Source: Viola odorata (Eukaryota; Streptophyta; Magnoliopsida; Malpighiales; Violaceae). Taken from it: a DNA stretch of 64,000 nucleotides. The stretch spans positions 70,391,352 to 70,455,351 of the forward strand of contig OY829537.1 of NCBI GenBank assembly GCA_963691705.1, read 5' to 3'. The position numbers and the translations under genes are program-made. Below are positions 53,773-64,000 of the stretch, piece by piece; position 1 is the stretch's first letter, and every line of letters begins with the position of its first letter. The notes below the pieces were generated by a model. It worked only from the letters and a program-made list of their open reading frames with translations. It was not told the DNA's origin and searched no databases.

Positions 53773-56700
53773 TCATTTGTTTTCTGGTGGCATGTCCACC
53801 TTTTTAGAAATTTTCCCTTCCTGGAAACTTTCAAAGAATGGCTTCAATCTTTGCCCATTCACTTTGAGTTTGGTACCTGTTTTCTCATTTTTAATATCTA
53901 CTGCAGCATGTGGGTAAATATTAGTAATAACAAAAGGGCCTTCCCATTTTGTTTTTAGTTTTCCAGGAAATAATTTAAAACGGGAATTATAAAGGAGGAC
54001 CTTCTCCCCTGTGTGGAGAGGTTTCCCAGCAATTCTCTTGTCATGGTAGGCTTTCATTCTGATCTTGACAATCAGCTGGTTATCATAGGCTTGGTCTCGC
54101 AACTCCTCTAGGTCGTGGAGTTGTAACTTTCTCTCTTGTCTAGCTTGGTCATAACTCAAATTGCACTTTCGTATGGCCCAATACGCCTTGTGTTGCAACC
54201 CCACTGGCAAGTGGCACGCCTTACCATAGACCAACTTGTAAGGCGTCATCCCAATTGGACCTTTGTAGGCCGTTCTGCAGGCCCACAACGCGTCATCTAA
54301 CCGCTGGCTCCAATCGCGTCTGTCTAGGCCTACTGTCTTGGCCAAGACAGATTTCACCTCTCTATTCGAAACTTCAGCTTGGCCGTTCGATTGAGGATGA
54401 TAGGCTGTTGATACCCTATGTGTGATGCCATATTTCCTGAAAAGGGAAGACAAAATCTTGTTGCAGAAGTGTGTTCCTCGATCACTAATGATCCCACGAG
54501 GAATTCCAAATCTGTTCAAGATGTTAGATTTAATGAAGGAAATAACAGTTCTAGCATCATCATTCTTGGTGGCTTTCGCCTCTATCCATTTAGATACATA
54601 ATCTACAGCCAATAGAATATATCTATTTCCAAAAGAAGTAGGGAAGGGTCCCATAAAATCTATGCCCCATAAATCAAAAATTTCACAAGAAAGAATAAAG
54701 TTCATAGGCATTTCATTTCGGGAACTTATATTCCCTACTTTTTGGCACGCAGGACATGTTTTACAAAACAAGTAACTGTCCTGAAAAATATTAGGCCAAT
54801 AGAAACCGACCTCTAAGACCTTTAGAGTTGTTCTTCTAGCTCCAAAATGGCCTCCACACGCTTGAGAATGACAAAAAGTCAAAATAGATGAAGTCTCATT
54901 TTGAGGGACACACCTCCTTAATAATTGATCAGTACCTATTTTCCATAAATAAGGGTCATCCCACACATAATACTTACTGTCATGTTTGACCTTTACCCTC
55001 TCATAGGTAGTCATATCTCCATAGTGTTTACCTGTTGCAAGGTAGTTCGCAATTTCAGCATACCATGGTCGAGGGCTTGGCGGAGGTCTTGGCCTAGACT
55101 CCGGGCTAGACAGTGAGACTGAAAAGAGTTTTTCATCAGGAAATTCTGCTCTTACTGGCTCCAGATCTCCTTCTGCTAAGCAGCGGCTCAGGTGGTCTGC
55201 CACAAGGTTTTCCCTGCCGCTCTTGTCCTTAATTTCCAGATTGTGTTCCTGCAAGAGAAGAATCCATCGGATTAGTCTAGGCTTGGCCTCATGCTTGACC
55301 AAGAGGTATTTTAATGCCGCATGGTCTGAAAATACAATAATTTTTGTGCCCAATAAATAAGATCTAAATTTCTCCAAGGCAAAAACTATTGCAAAAAGTT
55401 CTTTTTCAGTAGTGGTATAATTTCGTTGGGCATCATCTAGCATTTTTGATGCATAATAGATCACATGTGGATCTTTCCCTTTCTTTTGCCCAAGAACGGC
55501 TCCCATAGCAGCGTCACTTGCATCGCACATCAGCTCGAATGGCAAGCTCCAATCCGGTGCTTGGATGATCGGAGCTGAGGTCAGTCGCTCCTTCAACTCA
55601 TCGAATGACTTTTGACATTTCTCATTGAAGTTGAACTCTACCTCCTTTTGAAGCAACTTGCACATCGGTTCAGCTATCTTTGAGAAGTCTTTTATGAACC
55701 TACGATAGAAACCTGCATGTCCAAGAAAGCTTCTAACCTCACGCAAGCATGAGGGGTAAGGCAAGTTCTTGATAACGTCAATTTTCGCTTGATCTACTTC
55801 AATGCCCTTTTTTGAAATCACATGGCCAAGGACAATTCCTTGGTCTACCATAAAATGGCATTTTTCAAAGTTTAGGACTAGACAAGTATCGACACATCTC
55901 TTTAAAATATTTTCTAAATTATGTAGACATTGTTCGAAATTGTTACCGTAAACGGTAAAATCATCCATGAACACCTCGATGCTCTTCTCTACATAGTCAG
56001 AAAATATACTTACCATGCACCTTTGAAAGGTGGCTGGCGCATTACACAGCCCAAATGGCATGCGTTTGTATGTGAACGTTCCAAATGGACAAGTGAACGT
56101 TGTCTTTTCTTGGTCTTCGGGTGCAACGGGGATTTGGTGAAACCCCGAGTATCCGTCCAAGAAACAGTAGTGAGACTTCCCAGTGAGTCTCTCTACCATT
56201 TGGTCGATAAACGGTAATGGGAAATGATCCTTCCGAGTGACTTGATTCAGTCTTCGGTAGTCGATGCATACCCTCCATCTGTTTTGGATCCTTGTGGCCC
56301 TTTGGGCTCCATCTTCTCCTTCGATGACTGTAATCCCTGTTTTCTTTGGGACTACCTGCACAGGGGACACCCAATTACTATCTGAAATAGGATAAATTAC
56401 ACCCGAATCAAGCAACTTAATTATTTCTTTTTTAACTACTTCCATCATCGGAGGGTTTAATCTCCTCTGGGGTTGCCGAATAGGTTTCTTATCCTCTTCC
56501 ACATGTATTTTGTGGGTACATATGTTGACCGATATCCCTTTGATGTCTGCCATGGTCCAGCCAATGGCTTCTTTGTACATCTTCAAGACTGCCACCAATT
56601 TTTCTTCTTCATCTTTCGTTAATTTGGCTGAAATTATAACGGGTAGGGTGTTGTCTAGGCCTAGATAGGCGTACTTCAAATGGTCTGGCAGAGCTTTTAG

Positions 56701-58086
56701 TTCCAACAGTGGTGCCTGCACAATAGAAGGCAGAAATTTAGGAACCGATGGCTGTACATATTGACAACTAACTATTTTCCTTCTTTTGTTGGCAGTCTTG
56801 GCCGGCGTCTTAGCCAAGCTCGAGGCCAAGATCAAATTCGTATCTTCCTGATCGGCCAAACTGTCCACAATTTCTTGGAGCTCCTTCTGATCTCCAGTCC
56901 TTTCCTCTAATTCTTCTAGTGTTTGAGTGGAAATTCCCCTGCTTAAAACATACTCAAGGGGGTCGTTAATGTAAATGTCAGCGATTTCTTCAGTAATCGG
57001 ATCTAAAACATCAAGAAAATTAACACAATGTAAATCATTAGGATGTTTTAAAGCCTCAGTAATGCTGAATTTAATTGTCCTTCCACAAAATTCTAGAGTT
57101 ATGCTTCCCTCATAGCAATCAATTTTTGCTTTAGACGTCCTTAGGAATGGTCTTCCTAATAAAATATCAGTGGTGCAAGAGGGTAGTTGAACATTCATTT
57201 CAACTATATAAAAATCCACTGGATAGATGAAATCATTTACCATTACCAAGACGTCAGTCACTACTCCTTTTGGTCTGATGATAGTTCGATCGGCTAGCTG
57301 AATTACCAAGTCGGTCTCTTTCATGGTCCCTATCTTCAAGGTCTCAAACTCGCTTAGGGACATCACATTGATTCCAGCCCCTAAGTCACAAAGGGTTTTC
57401 TCAATGATTTTGTTCCCTATTTGGCACGGAATTGTGAAGGTCCCTTGATCTTTGCACTTCTCTAGAAGCTGTTGTACTGCCGAGACATTGTGTGCCAAAT
57501 TAACCCTCTCTACACCTGCAATTTTCTTTTTATTGGTGCACAGTTCCTTAAGAAATTTAGCATAAGAGGGGACTTTTGTAATTAAGTCCAACATAGGAAT
57601 ATTCACAGCTATTTTTCTGAAAACTGCCATAAAGTCTCTCTTTTCATCTTCCCTCTTCTCCTTCGAAGATCTAGGAGGGAATGGTGGAGGAATTTCTATA
57701 ATTTCTTCCTTCTGGTCAGTCTTGGCTTGAGGCTTGGCCAAGACAGGTTCTGCTTTTTCTTGTCCTGCGATAACTTCAGTATTGACCTGTGTCTTGGTCA
57801 AGACTACTTCTGCTTTAGCTTCCTCTTCCTCATCTTCATCCAGTCCTTCCGACTGAATTTTTCTTACCTCCTCATCTGATTTCGCTCCTTCCCTCTCTGG
57901 TAGCACAACTCCACTCCTCAAACTAATGGCACTAACATTGTGTTTCGGATTATCTACGGTTGTGGAAGGCAATTTCCCTTGATTTGCCATCTGATTAATC
58001 TGCTTTTGCATTTCAGCCAAGGTAGATTGAGTTGATTGCATCAGGTTTTTCTGCATTTCCATCAAGTTTTTGATGGTATCCTCCAT
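53773..58086 (-). CDS. pol: Athila B pol polyprotein: protease, RT, RNase H, integrase (intact)
   Basis: A single 1437-codon frame. Residues 1-200 are the gag-pol linker, including a Glu/Lys-rich part. The protease active-site segment CDLGAGIN lies at about 232. RT spans about 600-760, with [18 protein letters not shown] and FMDD at about 705. RNase H has CDASDAAMG at about 853 and TEKE downstream. Integrase has a HHCC finger (HSQACGGH to CKTCPAC, about 1065-1110), and catalytic residues in WGIDFMG (about 1141), SDRGTHF (about 1200) and [10 protein letters not shown] (about 1237), a DD35E layout. The end has a [20 protein letters not shown]-like motif. Every catalytic motif looks intact, so the product could act in trans. 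The palindrome GTCTTGGCCAAGAC lies within it at 54335-54348. Confidence 0.93.
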   Translation of the reverse strand: MEDTIKNLMEMQKNLMQSTQSTLAEMQKQINQMANQGKLPSTTVDNPKHNVSAISLRSGVVLPEREGAKSDEEVRKIQSEGLDEDEEEEAKAEVVLTKTQVNTEVIAGQEKAEPVLAKPQAKTDQKEEIIEIPPPFPPRSSKEKREDEKRDFMAVFRKIAVNIPMLDLITKVPSYAKFLKELCTNKKKIAGVERVNLAHNVSAVQQLLEKCKDQGTFTIPCQIGNKIIEKTLCDLGAGINVMSLSEFETLKIGTMKETDLVIQLADRTIIRPKGVVTDVLVMVNDFIYPVDFYIVEMNVQLPSCTTDILLGRPFLRTSKAKIDCYEGSITLEFCGRTIKFSITEALKHPNDLHCVNFLDVLDPITEEIADIYINDPLEYVLSRGISTQTLEELEERTGDQKELQEIVDSLADQEDTNLILASSLAKTPAKTANKRRKIVSCQYVQPSVPKFLPSIVQAPLLELKALPDHLKYAYLGLDNTLPVIISAKLTKDEEEKLVAVLKMYKEAIGWTMADIKGISVNICTHKIHVEEDKKPIRQPQRRLNPPMMEVVKKEIIKLLDSGVIYPISDSNWVSPVQVVPKKTGITVIEGEDGAQRATRIQNRWRVCIDYRRLNQVTRKDHFPLPFIDQMVERLTGKSHYCFLDGYSGFHQIPVAPEDQEKTTFTCPFGTFTYKRMPFGLCNAPATFQRCMVSIFSDYVEKSIEVFMDDFTVYGNNFEQCLHNLENILKRCVDTCLVLNFEKCHFMVDQGIVLGHVISKKGIEVDQAKIDVIKNLPYPSCLREVRSFLGHAGFYRRFIKDFSKIAEPMCKLLQKEVEFNFNEKCQKSFDELKERLTSAPIIQAPDWSLPFELMCDASDAAMGAVLGQKKGKDPHVIYYASKMLDDAQRNYTTTEKELFAIVFALEKFRSYLLGTKIIVFSDHAALKYLLVKHEAKPRLIRWILLLQEHNLEIKDKSGRENLVADHLSRCLAEGDLEPVRAEFPDEKLFSVSLSSPESRPRPPPSPRPWYAEIANYLATGKHYGDMTTYERVKVKHDSKYYVWDDPYLWKIGTDQLLRRCVPQNETSSILTFCHSQACGGHFGARRTTLKVLEVGFYWPNIFQDSYLFCKTCPACQKVGNISSRNEMPMNFILSCEIFDLWGIDFMGPFPTSFGNRYILLAVDYVSKWIEAKATKNDDARTVISFIKSNILNRFGIPRGIISDRGTHFCNKILSSLFRKYGITHRVSTAYHPQSNGQAEVSNREVKSVLAKTVGLDRRDWSQRLDDALWACRTAYKGPIGMTPYKLVYGKACHLPVGLQHKAYWAIRKCNLSYDQARQERKLQLHDLEELRDQAYDNQLIVKIRMKAYHDKRIAGKPLHTGEKVLLYNSRFKLFPGKLKTKWEGPFVITNIYPHAAVDIKNEKTGTKLKVNGQRLKPFFESFQEGKISKKVDMPPENK

Positions 58087-59431
58087 AGATGGCCTAGTAA
58101 GTTACAAAGGCTGAGGTGCTGGCGGCAGTTGAGGTACAGCGGCTTGACCAGGAGGTTGGCCAGGATTAAGGTGTGAAGGATGAAGTTTTGGAAGTTAGGT
58201 TGTTGTTGCTGCTGAGGGGCATTCTGATTTGGGTTCTGGTTTGGAGGGATTGGATCTCTCCACCTAAAGTTTGGGTGTGCTCTCCATGAGTACTGATTAC
58301 TCCCTTGTGGGAAGTTTTGCATACTTCCTTGGTTTTGACCATAGACTGTATTTACTTGTGTTACATCATCAGGAGGGTGCTGCACCATGTAGCAATTATT
58401 GGTTTGATGGTCTTGTTGTTGGCAGATTCCACAAACAGAGGCTATCTGCTCTTGGCTAGGATTCCCTGTGGTCATTGCACCTGAAATATTGACAGAAATA
58501 TTCTTCACCATGTCAGTTAATTCAGCCAATTTTTGTTCAACATCAATAGAACATAGACTAGAAGGAGTTGAGTTTCTTTCAGAGGAAGTATTGTTTTGGC
58601 AGTTGTCTGCCATGGTCTGAAGTAAAAGCTTTGCTCTCATTACAGTCAAGTCTTGTAGTGCCCCACCCGCTGCTGAATCAACCTTCTCTTTTGTAGGCAG
58701 GAGCATTCCATCATAGAAATATTGGATCATGGTTTGATCCGCAACTCCATGTGTAGGGCAAACTTCTTGCAATTCCTTGAACCGTTGGTGATATTCGCTC
58801 AGTCCCTCATTGTTCCTTTGCTGGATGGCAGCCATATTTTTTCTAGTCGATCCTGCTTTTGTAGCATTCCAGTATTTATTGAGGAATAGGGTGGACATCT
58901 CGGCCATGTGTTGACTGTGTTGTGAGGTAGGCTGTAGAACCAATTCTACGCAGCTCCCTCAAGAGAACAGGGAAAGGCTTGTAGCTTCACTCTCTCCATG
59001 CTCACACCTGCTGGCTTCATCATGTCACACTGGACGTGTAAATTCCTCAGGTGTTTGAATGGGTTCTCATTTGTATGACCGTAGAACCTAGGAAGGTTGG
59101 CCACCATGTTGGTCTTGATCGACCAATCATTTGCCACTGGCGGCAAGGCGATGCAGGAAAAGGTTTCCTGCTCTGCTGATTTGTTCAGCTCCCTCATTAT
59201 GGGTTCTTGCTGAATTTCTGCCATGTCTAGACCAAAGAGTTTGTCTTGGTCTGAATCTAGGCCAAGATCGTGGTCAAGACTGCGATCTGTTTCGGAACAA
59301 GAGGCTTCTGATCCTCTTTCCTCTTGGATTACTCTTAGTCGAGCTTGCCTCCTAAGTTGTGCTTCGGTCCGGGTGAGATTGGGATTACAAGGTAACAAAT
59401 CTTGTTCTCTACTTGAGGACCTGGTCATCAA
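58062..59431 (-). pseudogene. gag: gag of Athila B, one stop and frameshifts
   Basis: The frame starts at ATG 59431 or 59428 (MMTRSSSREQDLLP). It contains WSIKTNMVANLPRFYGHTNENPFKHLRNL, an Athila gag signature. TAG at 58946-58948 interrupts SLEGAA.NWFYSLP, and a frameshift near 58905 moves to the frame with EMSTLFLNKYW and LSEYHQRFKELQEVCPTHGV. The zinc knuckle CGICQQQDHQTNNC (CX2CX4HX4C) is complete, near 58390-58435. After a Gln/Asn-rich part, a further shift joins the pol frame, which overlaps by 25 bases. Confidence 0.78.
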
Positions 59432-59477
59432 CTGTCATAAAATAAAAATAAAACAAAAACTACAAATACCGTTAGAG

Positions 59478-59500
59478 ATCCCCGGCAACGGCGCCAAAAT
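59478..59500 (-). other. Primer binding site of Athila B, tRNA-Asp type
   Basis: The - strand reads TTTTGGCGCCGTTGCCGGGG next to the 5' LTR end. This is the standard Athila site complementary to tRNA-Asp. Confidence 0.85.
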
Positions 59501-59501
59501 T

Positions 59502-61039
59502 TGATCGCGCGTCGAACACGTCAAATATAATAGTGAAATAGATATGGAATTGGGGGTAGAAATACAACTTATCACTGTCTACAAGAGTTTGTAGATGATG
59601 GTAAGAGGATCGTCCACAGAGACCTCTAGGAAATGTAATTCTTGGGTTGACTTCCTCGTCACTGAGTTTTGATTGGGTGGAATCTGAAACTGAAGACAAA
59701 ACGGAAAGTAGTGAAAACAGTTTAAAATACTATTGGCCAAAGTCTTGGTCAAGACTGGGGTCAAGATTGTCGTAAATCCGATAAAAGGAAATTCCAGGTA
59801 AGGGCGATGTGAGAGCTTTGTTCTTATGCTTCGATCATGGAATCAAATATATTCATCTCTTTGCTTATAGTACTGCTATAGAGTGGAGGTGCTCCTATTC
59901 ACTCCTGTCTTCCCTCCTCTTCAAATTACCTGGCGGGTGCTCCCTTTCCTGATAATCCTAGCCAAGGGACACCTTGCTGGTTAAAGGGTTTATCCGTTTG
60001 ACTGCTGTCTTGAATGGTTGTTCGCTTCCTCAATGGTATAGGGGAAGACAGTACCTAGGCCAAGGTATCTCCCTATGGAGATCCTAGGTTGTCAATCTGG
60101 TCTCGACCTAGATTGCCTATCTCTTCTAGTCTAGCTCGAGACTAGTTGCCTACTTTGTCTAGCCAACGGGTGCTCCCTTTCCGTCTAGACCGGCTACAAC
60201 TCTTCTCTACTAGAGCGCAAGGATGATCAAACCTTGTCTCTAGTGAGTAAGTGATGAATTAAGCTTAAAAAATAAATAAATACAAGTAAAGAGATTATAA
60301 CGCACAGTTTAATCTCACGAATGCATAAGAACTTCAGCTCATCAACCCTTACCAAGAATAGGTGTTTAGCTAATCATACTCATAATTAAAAAGACAATAT
60401 ATATTTTTGCATAAATTATAAATCCGAGATTTAAATAAAATCCGGAGCAAGGTTTTTAACAATGTCAAAGAAGAAGAAAAGAGAAGAAGACCGGGATCCG
60501 ATTCCGGACAGAGGAGGAACAATGTTTGGCTAAATAGCCCTAAAACTCCTCTGTCCTACTTCAACTAAACTTCCTAGAAAATCTCTAAAAAGATTGTAAC
60601 AATAAATTGTTTGAAATTGGAAATAAAATCTCAAATACAAAAGAGGGAGATCCCTTAGGATTCTTCATAAGATAGGCTTCAGATCCCTCTGGATTTGCGA
60701 ATAGAAGCGGCCTGCCAGCAGCCAAGGCCCACGCGGAGCGAAGCCCAAAAGTGGTGCCAACGCAACTTCTCAACTGACTTGTATCGTGAAAAGAGTCTTG
60801 GCCGAAGTCTAGGCCAAGACGATCTGACTGGTGCGCTGCTTGAGATGCGAATGTGTCTTGGCCGAAGTCTAGGCCAAGACTTGGAAAATCAGCTTCAGCT
60901 ATCCAAATCAGAAACTTTAATGTTTTGCCAACAGACCAGGACTGCAAAGAAAAGGGGAAATCGAAGGTAATTCAATAGGTTTACTGTCCAAATAAACTAG
61001 TAAATGGACAATAAAACATGATGAAATGCAATGCAATAA
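59502..61039 (-). repeat. 5' LTR of Athila B
   Basis: 1538 bp, the same length as the partner. The two palindromic hairpins recur at 60795-60820 and 60855-60880. The outermost terminus reads AATAA on the + strand where the partner has AATCA, so the canonical TG start (- strand) has mutated to TT in this copy. Confidence 0.92.
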
Positions 61040-61044
61040 ATCCA

Positions 61045-61330
61045 CATCTGACAGGCAGTAGTGTCCGAAAGGATTTTTCATCATCAACGTCCCAGTGGGC
61101 AGCATCGTCCGAAAGGATTCTTCAGCATCCACATCCGACGGGCAGTAGCGTCCGAAAGGATTTTTCATCATCAACCTCCCAATGGGCAGCAGCGTCCGAG
61201 TGTAGTTTCCATTTCATTTTCCAGCACCAACCTCCAAACGGGCAGCAGCGTCCGAGTGGAGTTTCCATGGCAATTTCCGCATCAATACTTCAGGGGGCAA
61301 CAACCCCCAAGTGAAGTTCACATCTACCTT
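61045..61330 (+). repeat. Ogre array 1, continued after Athila B
   Basis: About five units with CATCAAC(C/G)TCCCA.(T/G)GGGCAGCAGCGTCCGA..GGA. Several units carry GCGTCCGA where 45731-46400 has GCGCCCGA. Confidence 0.75.
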
Positions 61331-61379
61331 ATTTACATTTCCAGCATTTCATCTTCTCTCAGAATGACATTAACATGTG

Positions 61380-61710
61380 TCTTTTTAAATGTTCTCCTCG
61401 CTATCCGAGAAGAACATCTTCCTCATTATCCGAGAGAAGATCATTCGTCATTATCCGAGAAGAACAGCTTCCTCATTATCCAAGAGAAGATCATCATCCG
61501 TCCTTACTATCAGAGTGACATCTCCTCATTATCCGAGAGAAGATCATCATCCGTTCTCACTATCAGAGAGACATCCTCATTATCCGAGAGAAGATAATAT
61601 GCTCAGAGAAGGCTGGCCACCGTCCTCATTATCAGAGAAGATATCCCTCCTCATTATCAGAGATGTTTAGTTATTCATTATCCGAGAAGAAATTTTTCCT
61701 CCATATCCTA
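61380..61710 (+). repeat. Ogre array 4: CATTATCCGAGAGAAGATCAT-type units
   Basis: Units of about 25-55 bases built from CCTCATTATC(C/A)GAGAGAAGA(T)CATC recur about ten times with variable spacing. Confidence 0.75.
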
Positions 61711-61754
61711 GAAAACCAACATAATCAACCAACATCAAGCAAAGGTATGTCCTA

Positions 61755-61868
61755 ACTTTACTTTCCTGCATGAATTCCCCTCCTCCCAGAGCGACTTTAC
61801 TTTTCCTGCATGAAGAGCGACTTTATTTTCCTGCATGAATTCCCCTCCTCCTAGAGCGACTTTAGTAC
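61755..61868 (+). repeat. Ogre array 5: TTTTCCTGCATGAA / AGAGCGACTTTA units
   Basis: Three partial units share CCTGCATGAA(TTCCCCTCCTCC)AGAGCGACTTTA. Confidence 0.65.
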
Positions 61869-61869
61869 A

Positions 61870-62580
61870 TGTGTCTTTAACATGTTTGTCTTTTAAAAGG
61901 TGTGAAAGGTCACGTCCCTCACATCCTTGTCTTTTAAGTGTTGTGAAAGGTCGCGTCCCCACAACATGTTTGTCTTTTAAAAGGTGTGAAAGGTAATGTC
62001 CCCACAACATATTTATCTTTTAAAAGGTGTGAAAGGTCACGCCCCTCACTTCCTTGTCTTTTAAGTGTTGTGAAAGGTCACGTCTCCACAACATGTTTGT
62101 CTTTTGAAAGGTGTGAAAGGTCACGACCCTTACATCCTTGTCTTTTAAGTTTTGTGAAAGGTCATGTCCCCACAACATGTTTGTCTTTTAAAAGGTGTGA
62201 AAGGTCACATCCCTCACATCCTTGTCTTTTAAGTGTTGTGAAAGGTCACGTCCCCACAACATGTTTGTCTTTTAAAAGGTGTGAAAGGTCACGTCCCTCA
62301 CATCCTTGTCTTTTAAGTGTTGTGAAAGGTCACGTCCCCACAACATGTTTTTCTTTTAAAAGGTGTGAAAGGTCATGTCCCTCACATCCTTGTCTTTTAA
62401 ATGTTCTGAAAGGTCACGTCCCCACAACATGTCTTTTAAAAGGTGTGAAAGGTCACGTCCCTCACATCATGTCTTTTTAAACGTTGTGAAAGGTCACGTC
62501 CCCACAACTTGTCTTTTAAAAAGTGTGAAAGGTCACGTCCCTCACATCTTGTCTTTTACGTCCCCACAACATGTCCTTTT
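61870..62580 (+). repeat. Ogre array 6: 84-bp repeat of two half-units
   Basis: Two related half-units of about 41-43 bases alternate: CTTTTAAAAGGTGTGAAAGG... and CTTTTAAGTGTTGTGAAAGG.... Both end in a TCACGTCCC core. About eight full units are present and later ones shorten. The 164-codon frame at 61986-62480 simply reads through the repeat. Confidence 0.88.
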
Positions 62581-62639
62581 TCAAATATTTAAATTTGCAT
62601 AGTTGAGTCAGAACTACATCAGTATCAGACAACACTCAA

Positions 62640-62795
62640 GTAGCAAGGTACGGACTGCGAGTGCCACCCTGGCCCTACCTCATTTACTTTCCTGCACAAA
62701 GGTATGGACTGCGAGTGCTACCCTCGCCCTACCTGATTTACTTTCGTGTACAAAGGTATGGACTGCGAGTGCTACCCTCGCCCTACGTGATTTAC
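62640..62795 (+). repeat. Ogre array 7: three units of about 56 bp
   Basis: GGTATGGACTGCGAGTGCTA then CCCTCGCCCTACCTGATTTA recurs three times (first unit starts near 62647). Confidence 0.8.
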
Positions 62796-62804
62796 ATTTC
62801 ATCA

Positions 62805-63015
62805 TCTATATTTTACCCCACTATCAGGGAAGTCGTCATTTACATTTCCACCAATTTGCATTTCACCCCATTATCAGGGAAGTCAGCATCTACATTTCAC
62901 CCTACTATTAGGGAAGTCGTCATTTACATTTCTGCCGATTTACTTTTCATCCCAGTATACGTCATTTACATTTTTCTGCATCCATTTTTCATCCCATTAT
63001 CAGGGAAGTCTGCAT
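62805..63015 (+). repeat. Ogre array 8: TTTACATTTCACCCCATTATCAGGGAAGTC units
   Basis: Four or five units of about 45-60 bases, each centred on CCC(C/A)(C/T)TATCAGGGAAGTC, lie just before the inverted repeat and polypurine tract. Confidence 0.75.
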
Positions 63016-63071
63016 TTACATTTTGCATTTTTCAAACCATTGCTGGTTCGGGAGCAACCATCTTTACTGCT

Positions 63072-63112
63072 CATCAAAAATCTCGATTACATCGGATTTT
63101 TGATAAGACAGT
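63072..63112 (+). other. Inverted repeat before the Ogre polypurine tract
   Basis: TCATCAAAAATC (about 63071-63082) and GATTTTTGAT-like sequence (GGATTTTTGATA, about 63094-63105) form an imperfect stem of about 10 bases just upstream of the tract. The TTTACTGCTCATC / GATAAGACAGTAAA flanks extend it. Confidence 0.5.
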
Positions 63113-63126
63113 AAAGAGGGGGCAAT
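63113..63126 (+). other. Polypurine tract of the Ogre element
   Basis: AAAGAGGGGGCAAT directly precedes the 3' LTR start TGTTGCTACC, which is typical of Ogre. Confidence 0.85.
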
Positions 63127-64000
63127 TGTTGCTACCCGATTTTGGATTTTAAAATTTTCATTTGTCGTATTTTTATCATCAATTTTTGAAAATCGTACTT
63201 CCATTTATTTTCGTCAATCTGATGTTATTTTCACGCTCCGTGTCATTTAAATTTTATTTCGTACTTTTTTTGTATTTTTATCACTTTTCCCGTTCGAACT
63301 CATATCGGTTCCGAGTAAAATTCTCGAAACTGATGGTCGAACAATTTCGCTCATTAGCTACTTATTTTTTATTGTTTTTCTAACTCGCGCTATCTCTTTG
63401 CTTTTCGTTCAATTTTTATTTTAGCATTTTGTTATGCTCAAACTTTTATTGCTTACAAGCGAATATTTTTTATCGAACCATATAATGAACTTTTCGTCAC
63501 TTACTACATGTTGTTTATCTTAGTTTATTTTATTCTATCTTTTAACATTTTCTGTTCGAGCTTATATTCATTTTCTCGCAAAATTACTCGTACCGTCACC
63601 TTGAACTGAATAGTTAAATAATAAATTAAGCTTTTCATCTCTACCATTGATCTAGTTGACTTTTGAAAGTCAACCAAGATCAATGGCCCTCCTAATTAAC
63701 ACGTAGGCATGCACTTGGTTCATGCATAAACCTAGGAAAGCAAGCCCGTCCTTGCTGCCCACGCACCCAAACCGCCTTACTGTTCCTCCCTTGCTCCTCA
63801 CGTTCATCCTCGTCATCACTCGACGTCATCAAGCAACGTCATCCTCTCCCACCGACTCAACTCTGGCTATAAATAGCCGGCCTCTCCAAGCTTTCAAGGG
63901 GGGGAGGAAAGAGACGCAGCCATCCTCCATCATCACTGCCCTCCATCGCCGCTGCACTACCATCCTCTTTCCGCCACCAACCTATCATCGTTGCTATTGT
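63127..64000 (+). repeat. 3' LTR of the Ogre element, partial
   Basis: The first 874 bases of the LTR; the rest lies beyond the window. It aligns with 24868 onward with scattered substitutions and indels, including extra sequence near 63920-63950. The TATA box CTATAAATAG is at 63867-63876. Confidence 0.88.

Larger units (their letters stand above)
48491..61039 (-). mobile_element. Athila B: full-length Athila-type element
   Basis: The element is 12,549 bp, with LTRs of exactly 1538 bp each, a perfect 5-bp duplication, a tRNA-Asp-type primer site and a polypurine tract, all on the - strand. It encodes gag, an uninterrupted pol of 1437 codons and an ATHILA ORF-1 region. By eye the LTRs differ at about 21 positions, near 1.4 percent, so this is the youngest or among the youngest insertions here. 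Gag and ORF-1 carry frameshifts and stops, so it is not autonomous as written. Confidence 0.93.
24868..64000 (+). mobile_element. Ogre-type Ty3 element, pol-less, with two nested Athilas; right end outside window
   Basis: The LTR start TGTTGCTACCCGATTTTGG occurs at 24868 and again at 63127, after a polypurine tract. The primer site after the first LTR fits the tRNA-Arg type known in Ogre. Excluding two Athila insertions and adding the unseen part of the 3' LTR, the element would be about 12.7 kb. The coding part is reduced to a gag relic; protease, reverse transcriptase and integrase are absent. Most of the interior is tandem-repeat arrays. It is therefore a non-autonomous, decayed Ogre derivative. 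Confidence 0.85.

Noticed and set aside
61986..62480. 164-codon frame encoding a repeated Val-Lys-Gly-His-Val protein
   Set aside because: It is simply the 84-bp tandem array read in a frame lacking stops; the unit length is a multiple of three.
61870..62580. Regular repeats with spacers that look superficially like a CRISPR array
   Set aside because: Adjacent units are tandem copies of one 84-bp sequence with no unique spacers, and the DNA is a plant retroelement.

Overview
The window is plant nuclear DNA, probably from a eudicot, made almost entirely of nested transposable elements. I see no host protein gene, rRNA, tRNA or CRISPR array. The evidence is plant-type Ty3 polyproteins (Tat, Ogre and Athila lineages), Athila tRNA-Asp-type and Ogre tRNA-Arg-type primer sites, and a plant hAT transposase with a TTF-type zinc finger. 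I cannot name the species.

Layout from left to right. (1) 1 to about 14487, + strand: the right-hand part of a Tat-lineage retrotransposon. It holds a broken gag-pol (3-5111), a repeat-bearing 3' untranslated region, a cluster of four antisense genes (6210-13007) and a probable 3' LTR. (2) 14494-24703: a hAT DNA transposon with an 8-bp target duplication (14486-14493 / 24704-24711) and a transposase killed by two stops. Thirteen bases inside its left end sits (3) 14507-21519, - strand: a 7.0-kb non-autonomous LTR element with a 5-bp duplication (GATCT), a broken gag-like gene and odd modular ORFs; it contains a 200-bp assembly gap. (4) 24868 to beyond the window end: an Ogre-type element with a 5' LTR at 24868-27020, a decayed gag at about 43584-44935, no pol, a mosaic of tandem arrays, and a 3' LTR beginning at 63127. 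Two Athila-type elements, both on the - strand, sit inside it. (5) 28080-43236: a pol-less Athila whose interior is tandemly duplicated. (6) 48491-61039: an Athila with matching 1538-bp LTRs, an intact 1437-codon pol, a broken gag and a broken ATHILA ORF-1.

Order of events: the hAT landed at or beside the Tat LTR end, and the small LTR element then hit the hAT terminus. Separately the Ogre arrived about 156 bp to the right, and both Athilas inserted later into its repeat arrays. Athila B is the only copy whose pol looks functional, and could in principle serve relatives such as Athila A in trans.

The most interesting signals are: a 50-nt double-hairpin RNA motif just after the coding region of Athila B and Ogre, with compensatory stem changes and complementary loops, and an architectural counterpart in Athila A; short palindromes specific to each element and scattered through coding and non-coding parts; and the antisense gene cluster, in which two paralogous units share an intron position.
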